Origin: Solirubrobacter ginsenosidimutans | Lineage (GTDB): Bacteria; Actinomycetota; Thermoleophilia; Solirubrobacterales; Solirubrobacteraceae | DNA length: 64,000 nucleotides | Reading direction: 5' to 3' | Assembly: GCF_027587205.1 (NCBI RefSeq) | Contig: NZ_JAPDOD010000001.1 | Coordinates: 434,001 to 498,000, forward strand | In this document: piece after piece, positions 24,713 to 32,768 of the stretch | Layout: each line of letters opens with the position of its first letter | How positions within the stretch are numbered: the stretch's first letter is position 1 | Translations under genes and position numbers: made by a program | The notes under the pieces: model-generated | The model's database searches: none | What the model was told of the DNA's origin: nothing | The model's input: only the letters and a program-made list of their open reading frames with translations

Positions 24713-24913
24713 ATGGCGGACAACATTCGCGTCGTGCGAGGGTGGATCATCGTCGACGGCAGGCGGGGGGACGACGGGCGCGTCGTGCTCGGGACCGGCG
24801 ACGAGCTCCGACTGAGCCCGTTCGACGCGCTTCAGGACCGCGCCGACGCGCAGGTCCCGGCGAGCGCGATCCTCAAGGCGTCGGTGCAGCGGCTGGCGTT
24901 CTGGCGTCGGTAG
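24713..24913 (+). CDS. Small hypothetical protein
   Basis: 66 residues from ATG 24713 (MADNIRVVRGWIIVDG). Mixed beta/alpha composition with no signal peptide or recognised domain. Its 3' end overlaps the convergent histidine kinase gene by 41 bases. Reported because start, size and position between two terminating genes are reasonable; there is no homology evidence. Confidence 0.45.
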   Translation: MADNIRVVRGWIIVDGRRGDDGRVVLGTGDELRLSPFDALQDRADAQVPASAILKASVQRLAFWRR

Positions 24914-26237
24914 CGGGCAGCTCGACCGTCAGGCGCGCACCGGTCGCGTCGTTGACCGCCTCGACCTCCCCGCCGTGGGCGCGCACGAGACGGCGCGCGA
25001 TCGCGAGCCCGAGGCCGGCGCCGGCGGTCGTTCGCGAGCGGTCGCCGCGGAAGAGCGGCTCGAACACGTGGGGGAGATCGGCGGGCGCGAAGCCGGGACC
25101 GTCGTCGACGACCTCGACCCGACGGCCTGACACCGTGAGCTGTACCCGCGTACGCGCGTGGCGCAGCGCGTTGTCGAGCAGGTTCGTGAACACCCGTTGC
25201 AAGGCCACAGGGTCGCCGTGGATCGGGACCGGGCCGTTGGTGACGACGTCGAGCTCGATCGCTCCGGCGTCGACGGTGTCGGCTGCGCGGCGCGCGATCT
25301 CGGCGAGGTCGCCGGGCTCGTGGGTGTGGTCGTCACGCGCGTACTCGGCCCGCGAGTAGGAGAACAGATCCCCGACGAGGCGGTCGAGGTGGGCGGCTTT
25401 GGCCTGGGCGCGCGCGAGTGCGTCGCCGTCCCCGATCCCGCGCTCGATCGCCTCGAGCGACCCGCGCAGCGTGAACAGCGGCGTGCGCAGGTCGTGGGCG
25501 ATCGCCGTGACCAGGAAGCGGCGGTCGCGCTCGGCCGCGGTGGACGCGCCGAGCGCGGTGCCGAGCGCGGCGGCCATGCCGCCCATCGCGTCGGCGACCT
25601 GCGCGACCTCGCGAGCGCGGGTGGCGACCGGCTCGACGGCCAGCTCGCCGCCCGCGATCCGGTCCGCGTCGGCGGCCAGGCGGGCGAGCGGGCGCAGCAC
25701 CCACCGGCGCAGGAGGCCGACGGCGAGCACCAGCGCGGCGATCAGCCCCACCACCGCGGCGCCGAGCGCGATCGCCCAGCGCGCGGTGGCGCTCTCGCGC
25801 GGGACGAACAACATGCCCTGCGCGTAGCCGAGCGAGACGTCGACGGTGCGGAACTCGTTGCCGAGCCGCTGCTTGCCGTCCGGGGACTTGACGGTCGCCT
25901 GCAGGCCCGGCGTGGTCAGCGCGAAGGCCTTCGACGACTCGTAGACCTGCTTGATCTTCTCGCCCGCCAGCGGCTGGTCGGCGCGCTTGTCGATGGGGAC
26001 GACGTCGGCCTCCACGCCCAGGTCGGTGAGCTGCGCGAGAACGGCCGAGCGCCCCGCTTCGGTGTCGAACGAGCCGCTCTCGAGCACGCGCACCGCGGCG
26101 GCCGTGTGTGTCTTCTCTCGCCCGGCCTGCCACGCACCCGCGGCGAACCACGCGCCGAGCCCGGCGGCGAGTGGAGCGGCGAGCGCCAGCAGGAGCCCGA
26201 GGGCGAGCCAGGTGCGCAGCGAGAGCGAGCGGGTCAT
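24873..26237 (-). CDS. Two-component sensor histidine kinase
   Basis: 454 residues from ATG 26237, overlapping the response regulator stop as ATGA. Two membrane helices (about 8-32 and 165-192) flank a roughly 130-residue extracytoplasmic sensor; a HAMP segment (RRWVLRPLARLAADADRIAGGEL) follows. The kinase core shows the H-box AIAHDLRTPL, N-box NLLDNALRHA and G-boxes DGPGFAPADL and GLGLAIARRLV. It autophosphorylates on the H-box histidine and passes phosphate to the partner encoded at 26234-26893. The sensed signal is unknown. Confidence 0.93.
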   Translation of the reverse strand: MTRSLSLRTWLALGLLLALAAPLAAGLGAWFAAGAWQAGREKTHTAAAVRVLESGSFDTEAGRSAVLAQLTDLGVEADVVPIDKRADQPLAGEKIKQVYESSKAFALTTPGLQATVKSPDGKQRLGNEFRTVDVSLGYAQGMLFVPRESATARWAIALGAAVVGLIAALVLAVGLLRRWVLRPLARLAADADRIAGGELAVEPVATRAREVAQVADAMGGMAAALGTALGASTAAERDRRFLVTAIAHDLRTPLFTLRGSLEAIERGIGDGDALARAQAKAAHLDRLVGDLFSYSRAEYARDDHTHEPGDLAEIARRAADTVDAGAIELDVVTNGPVPIHGDPVALQRVFTNLLDNALRHARTRVQLTVSGRRVEVVDDGPGFAPADLPHVFEPLFRGDRSRTTAGAGLGLAIARRLVRAHGGEVEAVNDATGARLTVELPATDARTPAAAPTP

Positions 26238-26893
26238 GCCGCCGGCGGGTCGAAGCGGTAGCCGACGCCCCACACGGTCGCGATCAGCTCGGGCTCGAGC
26301 TTCTCGCGCAACCGCCGCACGTACACCGCGACCGCGCTGCGATCGCCCCACGAGCCCCACACCCGTTCGTAGATCTGCTCGCGCGTGAGCACCTGGCGCG
26401 GGTGGTCGATGAACAGCGCGAGCAGTTCGAACTCGCGTGCGGTGAGCGCGACCAGGCGCCCGTCGGCGGTCACCTCGTGGGCGCCCGAGTCCACGGTGAA
26501 GCGTCCGAAGACCCGCCGCGCCGTGTCGCGCGGCTCGCTGCGGCGCAGCACCGCCTTCACCCGCGCGACGACCTCGGCGGGCGTGGCGGACTTGACGATG
26601 TAGTCGTCGGCGCCGAGCGCGAGCCCGCGCAGCTTGTCCTCGTCCTCGCCGCGTGCGCTCAGGAACAGCAGCGGCACGTCGGAGTGCTCGCGGATGCGGC
26701 GGCAGACGTCGAAGCCGGAGCCGCCGGGGAGCATGACGTCGAGCAACACGCACGCGATCGCGTGGGTGCCGAGCGCGTCCAGCGCACCCGCCGGGTCGCG
26801 CGCCGCGACGACCCCGAAGCCCTCGACGGCGAGGAAGTCCGTGAGCAGCCCCACGATCTCCGGTTCGTCCTCGACCAGCAGCACGATGGACAC
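26234..26893 (-). CDS. OmpR/PhoB family response regulator
   Basis: 219 residues from GTG 26893. Receiver domain 1-118 with the acidic pocket (VEDEPEI), phospho-acceptor Asp in LLDVMLP (about D52), Thr/Ser switch (LSARGE) and conserved Lys (DDYIVKSATP). Winged-helix DNA-binding domain 128-215 (LTAREFELLALFIDHPRQVLTRE, then SAVAVYVRRLREKL and the wing VWGVGYRF). Encoded upstream of and overlapping its kinase. Targets are not evident. Confidence 0.94.
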   Translation of the reverse strand: MSIVLLVEDEPEIVGLLTDFLAVEGFGVVAARDPAGALDALGTHAIACVLLDVMLPGGSGFDVCRRIREHSDVPLLFLSARGEDEDKLRGLALGADDYIVKSATPAEVVARVKAVLRRSEPRDTARRVFGRFTVDSGAHEVTADGRLVALTAREFELLALFIDHPRQVLTREQIYERVWGSWGDRSAVAVYVRRLREKLEPELIATVWGVGYRFDPPAA

Positions 26894-26914
26894 GCCGCCC
26901 AGTCTCGCGCGTCC

Positions 26915-28030
26915 TCACGCACCCGCGACGCGTTTTCCACGGATATTCATGATTGTCCGCGCGACGGCTCGCTCCCGCGGGAACCTGACCCGCCTCGGCA
27001 CCAGGCCCTCGGGTCGCAGCAGCATGATCAGCACCAGGAGAAGGCCGTAGATCCCGGAGCTGATCATCGAGAGATCGAAGTCGAGCCCGAGGTCGCGGGG
27101 AAGGCCGGCGAGGACCGAGGGGAGGAGGTAGTTGTTGATCACCGACAGCACGATCGCGCCGACGACGACGCCCCAGATCGAGCCCAACCCGCCGAGCACG
27201 ACCATCGCGAGGATGAAGATCGAGAACGAGAACGTGAACTGATGCGGGTCGACGGTGGTCAGGTATGACGCGAGGAACGCGCCCGCGATGCCGCCCAGCG
27301 CGGCCCCGGTCGCGTAGGCCTGGAGCTTGGTGCGCACGATCGGGACGCCCGCGCTGGCCGCCGCCGCCTCGTCGTCGCGCAAGGCCATCCACGCCCGCCC
27401 GATGCGCGAGTCGCGCAGCCGGACGTTGACGACCAGCGTCAGCGCGACGAGCGCGAGGGCGAACCAGTACCAGGGGCGCAGGTGCAGCGCGTCGAAGCGC
27501 CCGGCGAACGGGAGGTCGATGGGGTCGATGACGGAGATGCCACTCGGCCCGCCGGTGAGCGATCCGCCGAACAGCGAGATCTGCCGGCCGTTGGACACGA
27601 TCTGCCCGATGATCTCGCCGAACGCGAGCGTGACGATGCCGACGTAGTCGCCCCGCAGCCGCAGCGTCGGGAGCCCGATCAGCAGGCCGGCCACGGCCGT
27701 GGCGATCGCCGCCAGCACGAGGACGATCAGGAAGTTGAGGTGGATGCCCGGGACGTGGGCCTCCGGCCCGCCGACGAGGAACGCGACGTGCGTGTTCGCC
27801 CAGAACCCGGAGCCGAAGTAGGCCGTCACGTGCGCCCCGATCGCGAAGAACGCGACGTAGCCGAGGTCGAGCAGGTTCGCGAACCCGACAACGATGTTCA
27901 GCCCCAGCGCCATCACGACGTAGGCCGCCGCCAGGACCATGTTGTGCAGCGCGATCCCGCCCGGGTTCAGGAAGAGCGGCAGGACGGCGGCGGCACCGAG
28001 AGCGGCGAGCGCCTGCGCGCGAGGGGTCAT
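26915..28030 (-). CDS. livM: Branched-chain amino acid ABC transporter permease LivM
   Basis: 371 residues from ATG 28030, overlapping the CGNR gene stop as ATGA. About ten hydrophobic helices and the LivM signatures: VVMALGLNIVVGFANLLDLGYVAFFAIGAH, the LRGDYVGIVTLAFGEI loop, and the cytoplasmic coupling motif RIGRAWMALRDDEAAAASAGV. It forms the membrane channel with a LivH-type partner. No LivH, LivG, LivF or binding protein adjoins it. The incomplete operon at 60636 has those parts, so this LivM may be an orphan, or a partner may lie outside the window. Confidence 0.9.
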   Translation of the reverse strand: MTPRAQALAALGAAAVLPLFLNPGGIALHNMVLAAAYVVMALGLNIVVGFANLLDLGYVAFFAIGAHVTAYFGSGFWANTHVAFLVGGPEAHVPGIHLNFLIVLVLAAIATAVAGLLIGLPTLRLRGDYVGIVTLAFGEIIGQIVSNGRQISLFGGSLTGGPSGISVIDPIDLPFAGRFDALHLRPWYWFALALVALTLVVNVRLRDSRIGRAWMALRDDEAAAASAGVPIVRTKLQAYATGAALGGIAGAFLASYLTTVDPHQFTFSFSIFILAMVVLGGLGSIWGVVVGAIVLSVINNYLLPSVLAGLPRDLGLDFDLSMISSGIYGLLLVLIMLLRPEGLVPRRVRFPRERAVARTIMNIRGKRVAGA

Positions 28031-28623
28031 GTCGTGCCCCGCTTGCGCCGGTAGTACGCGCGGTTCTTGATGCGGTTGCCGCAGATCGCCATCGCGCACC
28101 ACGTCGCCGAACGGTTCTTGGAGCGATCGAAGAACGCGTACTCGCACTGCCGACAGGCCTTCATGCGCGACCAGTCCCCGCCCAGTTGCGCCTCGTGCAG
28201 GATGCCGAGCAACATCGCCACGGCCCCGTCGACGCCTTCGCCGGTGGGCTGGAGCGCGGTTCGCCCGTTGGCATCGACGACGACGCTGAGCGCCGCCAGG
28301 GCCGAGACGTCGCGGATCGCCTCGCTCGCCGCCGCTGCCGAGTGGCCGGCCTGGTTGGCGATCGCGAGCGCGCGGATCCCTTCCCGCAGCGCGCGCAGCC
28401 GGGTCACGTCGGCGTCCGTGATCGCGTCGCCGGGCCCGATCAGCGCCTTCGCGAGCAGCCACGCCTGCGCCTTCTCCGGCGTGCCGATGCGGTCCCACTC
28501 GTCGGGGAACTCGTGGTTGTGGGTGTTGACGAAGCGCTGCAGCAGCTCGAGCCGCCCGGGCGCCTTCGGGCGCCCACCGGGCTCGATCTGCTCACCCACC
28601 CGCCGCTTGTCGCGCTCGTCCAT
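28027..28623 (-). CDS. CGNR zinc-finger / ABATE-domain regulator
   Basis: 198 residues from ATG 28623 (an in-frame start at 28662 would run through the palindrome at 28641-28675 and is rejected). N-terminal ABATE domain (ELLQRFVNTHNHE, then LRALREGIRAL), C-terminal CGNR zinc finger with the CxxC...C...CGNR layout (MKACRQCEYAFFDRSKN, then WCAMAICGNRIKNRAYYRR). Members are thought to be stress-responsive transcription regulators. It precedes and overlaps livM, so it may control that permease, and an inverted repeat at its own promoter suggests autoregulation. Confidence 0.88.
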   Translation of the reverse strand: MDERDKRRVGEQIEPGGRPKAPGRLELLQRFVNTHNHEFPDEWDRIGTPEKAQAWLLAKALIGPGDAITDADVTRLRALREGIRALAIANQAGHSAAAASEAIRDVSALAALSVVVDANGRTALQPTGEGVDGAVAMLLGILHEAQLGGDWSRMKACRQCEYAFFDRSKNRSATWCAMAICGNRIKNRAYYRRKRGTT

Positions 28624-28640
28624 CGCCACGAGCACTCTGC

Positions 28641-28675
28641 CATCTAACCAGCAAAACGTCAATGCTGGTCAGATG
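28641..28675. promoter_or_regulatory. Operator-like inverted repeat between CGNR regulator and the gene at 28698
   Basis: catctaaccagc (28641-28652) and gctggtcagatg (28664-28675) are inverted copies (11 of 12 bases) around an AT-rich 11-base spacer. It lies in the divergent promoter, 18 bases from the CGNR start. Confidence 0.5.
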
Positions 28676-28697
28676 GTGTTCTAGCTACGCTCCCGGC

Positions 28698-29192
28698 GTG
28701 GAGAGCAGTCGCTGGGCGTGGATCGTCGGGGCCGTCGTGGTGGTGCTCACCGGTGCGGGGCTCTACTTCGCCTACTCCGCGCATCGCAACCGCGAGAGCG
28801 CCGAGGCGTGGCAGCGGCGGGCGGGAACGCTCGAGCGCACCCTGACCGGGCGGACGCGCCAGCTCAACACGCGCACTGCGGCGCTCAACAAGACCGCGGC
28901 TTCGCTGAAGCGCTCGGAGGCGGACGTGCGCACGCTCGAAAGCCGCCAGCGCGCGCTCGCCGACGAGAAGGCGCAGGTCGAGGACGTGCGCGGCGCGCTG
29001 GAGATCCAAGCCACCTCGCTCGCCCGGCTGGCGGGTGAGCAGCGCGGGTGCACGAGCGGGTTGTCGGAGCTGCTGAACCGGTATGCGGCGGAGGACTTCG
29101 ACTGGGTCGACGCCAACGCGGACAGCGTGAATGAGACCTGCAGCCAGGCGAGCGCCGACTTCGCGGCGCTCGAGAGCGCGGGCGGCGGCTGA
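28698..29192 (+). CDS. Membrane-anchored coiled-coil protein
   Basis: 164 residues from GTG 28698. One N-terminal membrane helix (AWIVGAVVVVLTGAGLYFAY, residues 7-26), then a long coiled coil (about 30-115: heptads such as TRTAALNKTAASLKRSEADVRTLES), and a C-terminal domain with two cysteines (GCTSGLSELLNRY ... ETCSQA). No recognised family. Four bases separate it from the protease at 29196, so the two are probably co-transcribed and located on the same side of the membrane. Confidence 0.72.
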   Translation: MESSRWAWIVGAVVVVLTGAGLYFAYSAHRNRESAEAWQRRAGTLERTLTGRTRQLNTRTAALNKTAASLKRSEADVRTLESRQRALADEKAQVEDVRGALEIQATSLARLAGEQRGCTSGLSELLNRYAAEDFDWVDANADSVNETCSQASADFAALESAGGG

Positions 29193-29195
29193 GGC

Positions 29196-29981
29196 GTGGC
29201 GCGCCGGCTCGCGTGGTTCTCGTTCGTCGCCGTCGGGGTCGTCGCGGTGGCGGCGGCCGTGCTCGGCGTCGGCATCACGCCGCGCCCACAGCCCGCGCCG
29301 CTGCCCAAGGTCGCCGCCGTCACGTCCGTCGCGCAGAAGACGCTGGCCCACGCGCCGCAGCGCCTCGCCCGCGACACGCTCCGGCGCGCGGCCGAGCGCC
29401 TGACCCTGCGCGTGCGCAACATCTCCTGTCAGGGCATCGCCACGGGGTCCGGCTTCGCGATCGACGCCCACACGATCATCACCAACCGTCACGTGCTCGC
29501 GGGCGCCTCGATCCTCGAACTGAACACGTGGGACGGCACGTCGCTGGACGCGGACGTCGACGAGTCCTCGACCGGCCGCCTGGTCGACATCGGCGCGACC
29601 AAGGTCGCCGGGAAGGTCCCGGCGATCGCGGAGCTGGGGCCGGACCCGAAGCCCGGCCAGGCGGTGACCGCCGTCGGCTATCCGCTCGGCGGGCCGCTCA
29701 CGCTCTCACCGGGACGCGTCGTCCAGTACCTCGACGGCAGCCAACTGCCCGCCTCGATCGCGTTCGGCGCCAAGGTGATGCAGGTCTCGAGCCGGATCAA
29801 GCACGGCAACTCCGGCGGCCCGCTGCTCGACCGCCGCGGGCGCGTCGTGGGTGTGATCTTCGCGGGTGAGCCGGGCGCGACCGATCAGGACTACATGAAG
29901 GTCGCCTACGCGATCCCGCTGTCCGCGGTCCGGCAACTGATCCAGGCCGGCGGCCAGCAGGCCGTCGTGCCCTGCGCCTGA
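29196..29981 (+). CDS. Membrane-anchored trypsin-like serine protease
   Basis: 261 residues from GTG 29196. A membrane anchor at 7-27 is followed by a trypsin-2 fold with the triad H99 (TNRHVLAG), D131 (LVDIGATKV) and S206 (KHGNSGGPL). It has no PDZ domain, unlike the HtrA homologue at 30401. Likely an extracytoplasmic quality-control or processing protease, possibly positioned by the coiled-coil protein encoded just upstream. Confidence 0.87.
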   Translation: MARRLAWFSFVAVGVVAVAAAVLGVGITPRPQPAPLPKVAAVTSVAQKTLAHAPQRLARDTLRRAAERLTLRVRNISCQGIATGSGFAIDAHTIITNRHVLAGASILELNTWDGTSLDADVDESSTGRLVDIGATKVAGKVPAIAELGPDPKPGQAVTAVGYPLGGPLTLSPGRVVQYLDGSQLPASIAFGAKVMQVSSRIKHGNSGGPLLDRRGRVVGVIFAGEPGATDQDYMKVAYAIPLSAVRQLIQAGGQQAVVPCA

Positions 29982-29982
29982 C

Positions 29983-30171
29983 TCAGCCGTCGCGCAGGGC
30001 GGCGAGCGCGGCGCGGAGCATCGGCACGACGGCGTCGTAGCCGGCGCCGTCTGTCTTGGTCTCCTCCGCGAAGCGCCGCTGCATCGTGAGCAGGGTCGTG
30101 AGCACGGCGGAGGCCAGCGCGCGGGCACCGATCGCGTCCGCCGGCAGGCCGGCCTCCTCGGCGATCGCCAG
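29983..30171 (-). pseudogene. C-terminal remnant of a TetR-type regulator
   Basis: About 62 codons reading LAIAEEAGLPADAIGARALA to the stop at 29983 look like the ligand-binding C-terminal helices of a TetR regulator (LAEEAGLPxDxxxxRxxA is typical). No helix-turn-helix part is found upstream; instead the sequence at about 30168 switches directly into an MMPL transporter fragment on the opposite strand. The remnant has no DNA-binding domain and is not expected to function. Confidence 0.6.
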
Positions 30172-30400
30172 CCTGATCCCGATCCTGACCATCGGCATCC
30201 TCTTCGGCCTGGCGATGGATTACCAGGTATTTCTCGTGTCAGGCATGCGCGAAGCCCACGCGCACGGCGCCAGTGCCCAGGACGCCGTACGCAAGGGCTT
30301 CCACGGCTCAGCCCGTGTGGTCACCGCCGCGGAGCTGATCATGGTCAGCGTGTTCGAAGGCGCGCGGCTCGCGCCCGCGCCGGTGCCACAACCCGCGTGA
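30168..30400 (+). pseudogene. Internal fragment of an MMPL/RND-family transporter
   Basis: The plus-strand frame reads LIPILTIGILFGLAMDYQVF, then SGMREAHAHG and KGFHGSARVVTAAELIMVSV, the well-known MMPL membrane segment around the essential Asp-Tyr pair (GLAMDYxVF), normally near residue 530-590 of a 700-residue protein. Everything before it is missing, and after VSVF the frame leaves the family and stops at 30400. The fragment abuts the TetR remnant, which points to one deletion across a divergent regulator-transporter pair. Confidence 0.75.
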
Positions 30401-31639
30401 CTATCCGCCGGTGCCGCTCTGCGCCGGCTGCGTCCCGAGCGTCACGTGCAGCTGCGTCGTGCTCGAGCCCCGGACGACGGTCACATCGACCTGCGCGCCG
30501 GGCTTGAGCGCCGCGATCGCGGCCACGAGGCCGTTCTGGTCGGAGACCGTGGCATCGCCGAGCTTGGTGATGACATCGCCCGCCTGCAGCCCTGCCGCCT
30601 GCGCGGGCCCGCCGGAGGTGATCCCGGCGACGGTGACGCCTGAGGTGCTCGAGGACGCGTCGGAGGTCGAGACGCCGAGGTAGGCGTGCTCGACGGCCTT
30701 GCCCGCTTCGAGCGTGGTGAGCTCGGACTTCACGAGGTCGATCGGGACCGCGAAGCCGACGCCGGAGCTCTGCTCCGAGCTGCCGTCGGTCGCGATCTGG
30801 TCGGCGATGCCGATCACGTTGCCCGAGGAGTCCAGGATCGGGCCGCCGGAGTTGCCCGGGTTGATCGCGGCGTCGATCTGCAGGGCGTGCGCGACCGTGA
30901 AGCCGTTCGGCGCCTGGATGGTGCGGTCGACGCCGGAGATGATCCCCGTGCTGATGCTGCGTTCGTACCCGAACGGGTCACCGACCGCGGCCACGGCCGC
31001 GCCGACGTCGATCGACGACGAGCTGCCGAGCTTGAGCGGGCTGAGCTTGAGCCCTGACGGGTCGATCTTGAGCACGGCGATGTCCGTCGCGTCGTCCTTG
31101 CCGAGCACGGTCGCGGTGCGGGTGGTGCCGTCGGCGAGCTTGACGGTGACCGAGGACGCGCCGTCCACCACGTGCGCGGCGGTGACGATGTGGCCCTGCG
31201 TGTCGACCTCGAACCCGGTCCCGGTGGCGGTCCCGGTCGATTGCTGCGGCGTGCCGCCGTTGCTCGTCACGCCCTTGGACGTGATGTCGACGACGCCCGC
31301 GGAGGTCGAGGCGTACAGCGCCTCGGCGTCGAGTGCCGTCGACGCGGCGCTCTCCTGTGACGTCGTCGACGCGGCGCCGGTCACGACGGTCGTCTTCGTC
31401 GTGTCATGGCCGAGGTTGCCCGTCGCCGCGAGCGCGGCCACGCTCGTGCCACCGCCCAGCAACGAACACACGACCAGCAGGACGGGGAGCGGCGGGCGGC
31501 GCCGGCGCCGGTCCGGCGGTTGCGGGTCATCAGGCGGCGGCGGACCCCCGCCGTTGCGGTCAGGTGGGAGCGCCGCCGGCGGGCCGTCATCGGACCAGAG
31601 CGGACGCCGCGGTGGAGGAGAGAGCACGGAAGGAGACAT
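30401..31639 (-). CDS. HtrA/DegP-like serine protease with PDZ domain
   Basis: 412 residues from ATG 31639 (GTG 31654 would add five). A proline-rich cytosolic N-terminus (1-48) precedes one membrane helix (about 50-72). The protease domain shows the triad motifs VTAAHVVDG, DIAVLKI and GNSGGPI; the C-terminal PDZ domain (about 320-405) has the HAYLGV start and GDVITKLGD loop. A membrane-tethered extracytoplasmic protease/chaperone of the actinobacterial PepD/HtrA class, acting on misfolded exported proteins. It stands alone on the minus strand between two damaged or repeat regions. Confidence 0.93.
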   Translation of the reverse strand: MSPSVLSPPPRRPLWSDDGPPAALPPDRNGGGPPPPDDPQPPDRRRRRPPLPVLLVVCSLLGGGTSVAALAATGNLGHDTTKTTVVTGAASTTSQESAASTALDAEALYASTSAGVVDITSKGVTSNGGTPQQSTGTATGTGFEVDTQGHIVTAAHVVDGASSVTVKLADGTTRTATVLGKDDATDIAVLKIDPSGLKLSPLKLGSSSSIDVGAAVAAVGDPFGYERSISTGIISGVDRTIQAPNGFTVAHALQIDAAINPGNSGGPILDSSGNVIGIADQIATDGSSEQSSGVGFAVPIDLVKSELTTLEAGKAVEHAYLGVSTSDASSSTSGVTVAGITSGGPAQAAGLQAGDVITKLGDATVSDQNGLVAAIAALKPGAQVDVTVVRGSSTTQLHVTLGTQPAQSGTGG

Positions 31640-31719
31640 GGCCCCGAGCCTCACGCCCCGGCCTTAGCGTCGCCTCCACGAAAGCTGAGAGAACCCTGGG
31701 GGCAACAGCACCCTATGAG

Positions 31720-31787
31720 GGGGTCAGACCCCTTAACAAAGTTTTTGGCTCTGCAGAGCCGTTTGAATTATTAAGGGGTCTGACCCC
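31720..31787. repeat. Nested palindrome: 17-bp inverted repeats around an AT-rich loop
   Basis: ggggtcagaccccttaa (31720-31736) and ttaaggggtctgacccc (31771-31787) are perfect inverted repeats. Each arm is itself palindromic (ggggtc-a-gacccc). The 34-base loop contains a 14-base palindrome ggctctgcagagcc (31747-31760) in otherwise AT-rich sequence. The right arm encodes the last codons and stop of the gene ending at 31771. Could form a cloverleaf or act as a terminator; may also be a mobile repeat. Confidence 0.7.
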
Positions 31788-32496
31788 TTGGTGGGAGGAG
31801 GTCGGTGAGCGTGTGGCCGCTGACGACGGATTCGGGGCGCTCGGCGACGATGTCCGAGCCGGGGCGGGCGGCGTCGTCGCGGCGCTTGATCAGCAGCCAC
31901 TGGGGCTTGGCTCCCGGGCGGGTGCGCTGGAGGGCGAAGCCGCCGCGGAGCTTCTCGCCGTGCAGGACGAAGACGGCGTGGCCGCGCTCGAGCGCTTCGG
32001 GCCAGGCGACGCGGCCGCCCTGTTCGTAGGTCCCGCGGTCCCAGATGATCACGGCGCCGTTGCCGGTCGCGCCCTCGAAGTCGTTGTGGCTGAGGCTGTG
32101 GTCCTCGACCTCGACCGCCAGGCGCTTGGCGGCCGGATCGAGCGAGGGTCCCTTGGGCACGGCCCAGGAGCGCATCACGCCGTCGACCTCCAGGCGCACG
32201 TCGTAGTGGTGCGCGGTGGCCTGGTGCTCCTGGACGACGAAGACGCCGGCGCTGACGCCGCGGATCGCGAACTGCTCGTGGCCTTCGACGCGTCCGCGTT
32301 CACTGGCGGCCGTCTCGCCAAATGCGGCGAGGAGCGCCTCGACCGCGTCGGGCGGGCCCTCGGCGTGCAACTCCCCGGTCGGCCGGACCCATCCCATCAC
32401 ACCGAGTTCGCGGGCTTTGGCGACGATCGGCCCGGGGTCGATCGGGCCGCCCGCAGCGGCGCGGACTGCCCGTTTGCGTGCGGGTGGCGACGCCAT
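31771..32496 (-). CDS. LigD 3'-phosphoesterase-like protein with acylphosphatase-like N-terminus
   Basis: 241 residues from ATG 32496. Residues about 85-205 match the phosphoesterase domain of the bacterial NHEJ ligase LigD, which trims 3' ends: FVVQEHQATAHHYDVRLEVDG, SWAVPKGPS, DHSLSHNDFEG and IIWDRGTYE are intact, while the usual IPEGxYGxG loop is shortened to ATGNGAV. Residues about 25-60 (ELGVMGWVRPTGELHAEGPPDAV) resemble half an acylphosphatase fold. No ligase, polymerase or Ku gene is nearby. The last five codons lie in the nested palindrome. Probably a DNA-end or nucleotide phosphoesterase; activity is unverified. Confidence 0.78.
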   Translation of the reverse strand: MASPPARKRAVRAAAGGPIDPGPIVAKARELGVMGWVRPTGELHAEGPPDAVEALLAAFGETAASERGRVEGHEQFAIRGVSAGVFVVQEHQATAHHYDVRLEVDGVMRSWAVPKGPSLDPAAKRLAVEVEDHSLSHNDFEGATGNGAVIIWDRGTYEQGGRVAWPEALERGHAVFVLHGEKLRGGFALQRTRPGAKPQWLLIKRRDDAARPGSDIVAERPESVVSGHTLTDLLPPRGQTP

Positions 32497-32501
32497 CACC
32501 C

Positions 32502-32516
32502 GAGCCTATTAGGCTC
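32502..32516. promoter_or_regulatory. Palindrome in the divergent promoter of the LigD-like gene
   Basis: gagcct-att-aggctc, a perfect 6-3-6 palindrome midway between the divergent starts at 32496 and 32526. Candidate operator; no regulator is assigned. Confidence 0.35.
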
Positions 32517-32525
32517 ATCGGTGTC

Positions 32526-32768
32526 GTGAGTGACGCCGTCGAGCCAGAGGACATCGTGCTGGTCTGTGTGCGTGGGCGGACGTTCTACGCGCGCGTGCTC
32601 GGCGCCGAGCGGCTCGGCCGGCTCGCGATCGCGCCGCTCGATCCCGCTGTCCGCGCGCGCTCGGCGCAGGTCTCGGACCTGCGCGGGCACTGGAGGCACC
32701 AGGGCGATCCGCGCCCGCCCACCGCCGACGACAAGCAGGCCAGCTTCGACCACCTGCTCGACCACTGA
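32526..32768 (+). CDS. Small hypothetical protein divergent from the LigD-like gene
   Basis: 80 residues from GTG 32526. Beta-rich start (DIVLVCVRGRTFYARVLG) then a basic, His-rich C-terminal half (RGHWRHQGDP ... SFDHLLDH). No recognised domain, signal or membrane segment. It ends directly against the stop of the convergent BTAD regulator at 32769. Confidence 0.5.
   Translation: MSDAVEPEDIVLVCVRGRTFYARVLGAERLGRLAIAPLDPAVRARSAQVSDLRGHWRHQGDPRPPTADDKQASFDHLLDH

Noticed and set aside
28624..28662. Longer N-terminus of the CGNR protein starting at 28662
   Set aside because: It would translate the inverted repeat in the divergent promoter; ATG 28623 starts at the family-like MDERDK and leaves the operator free.
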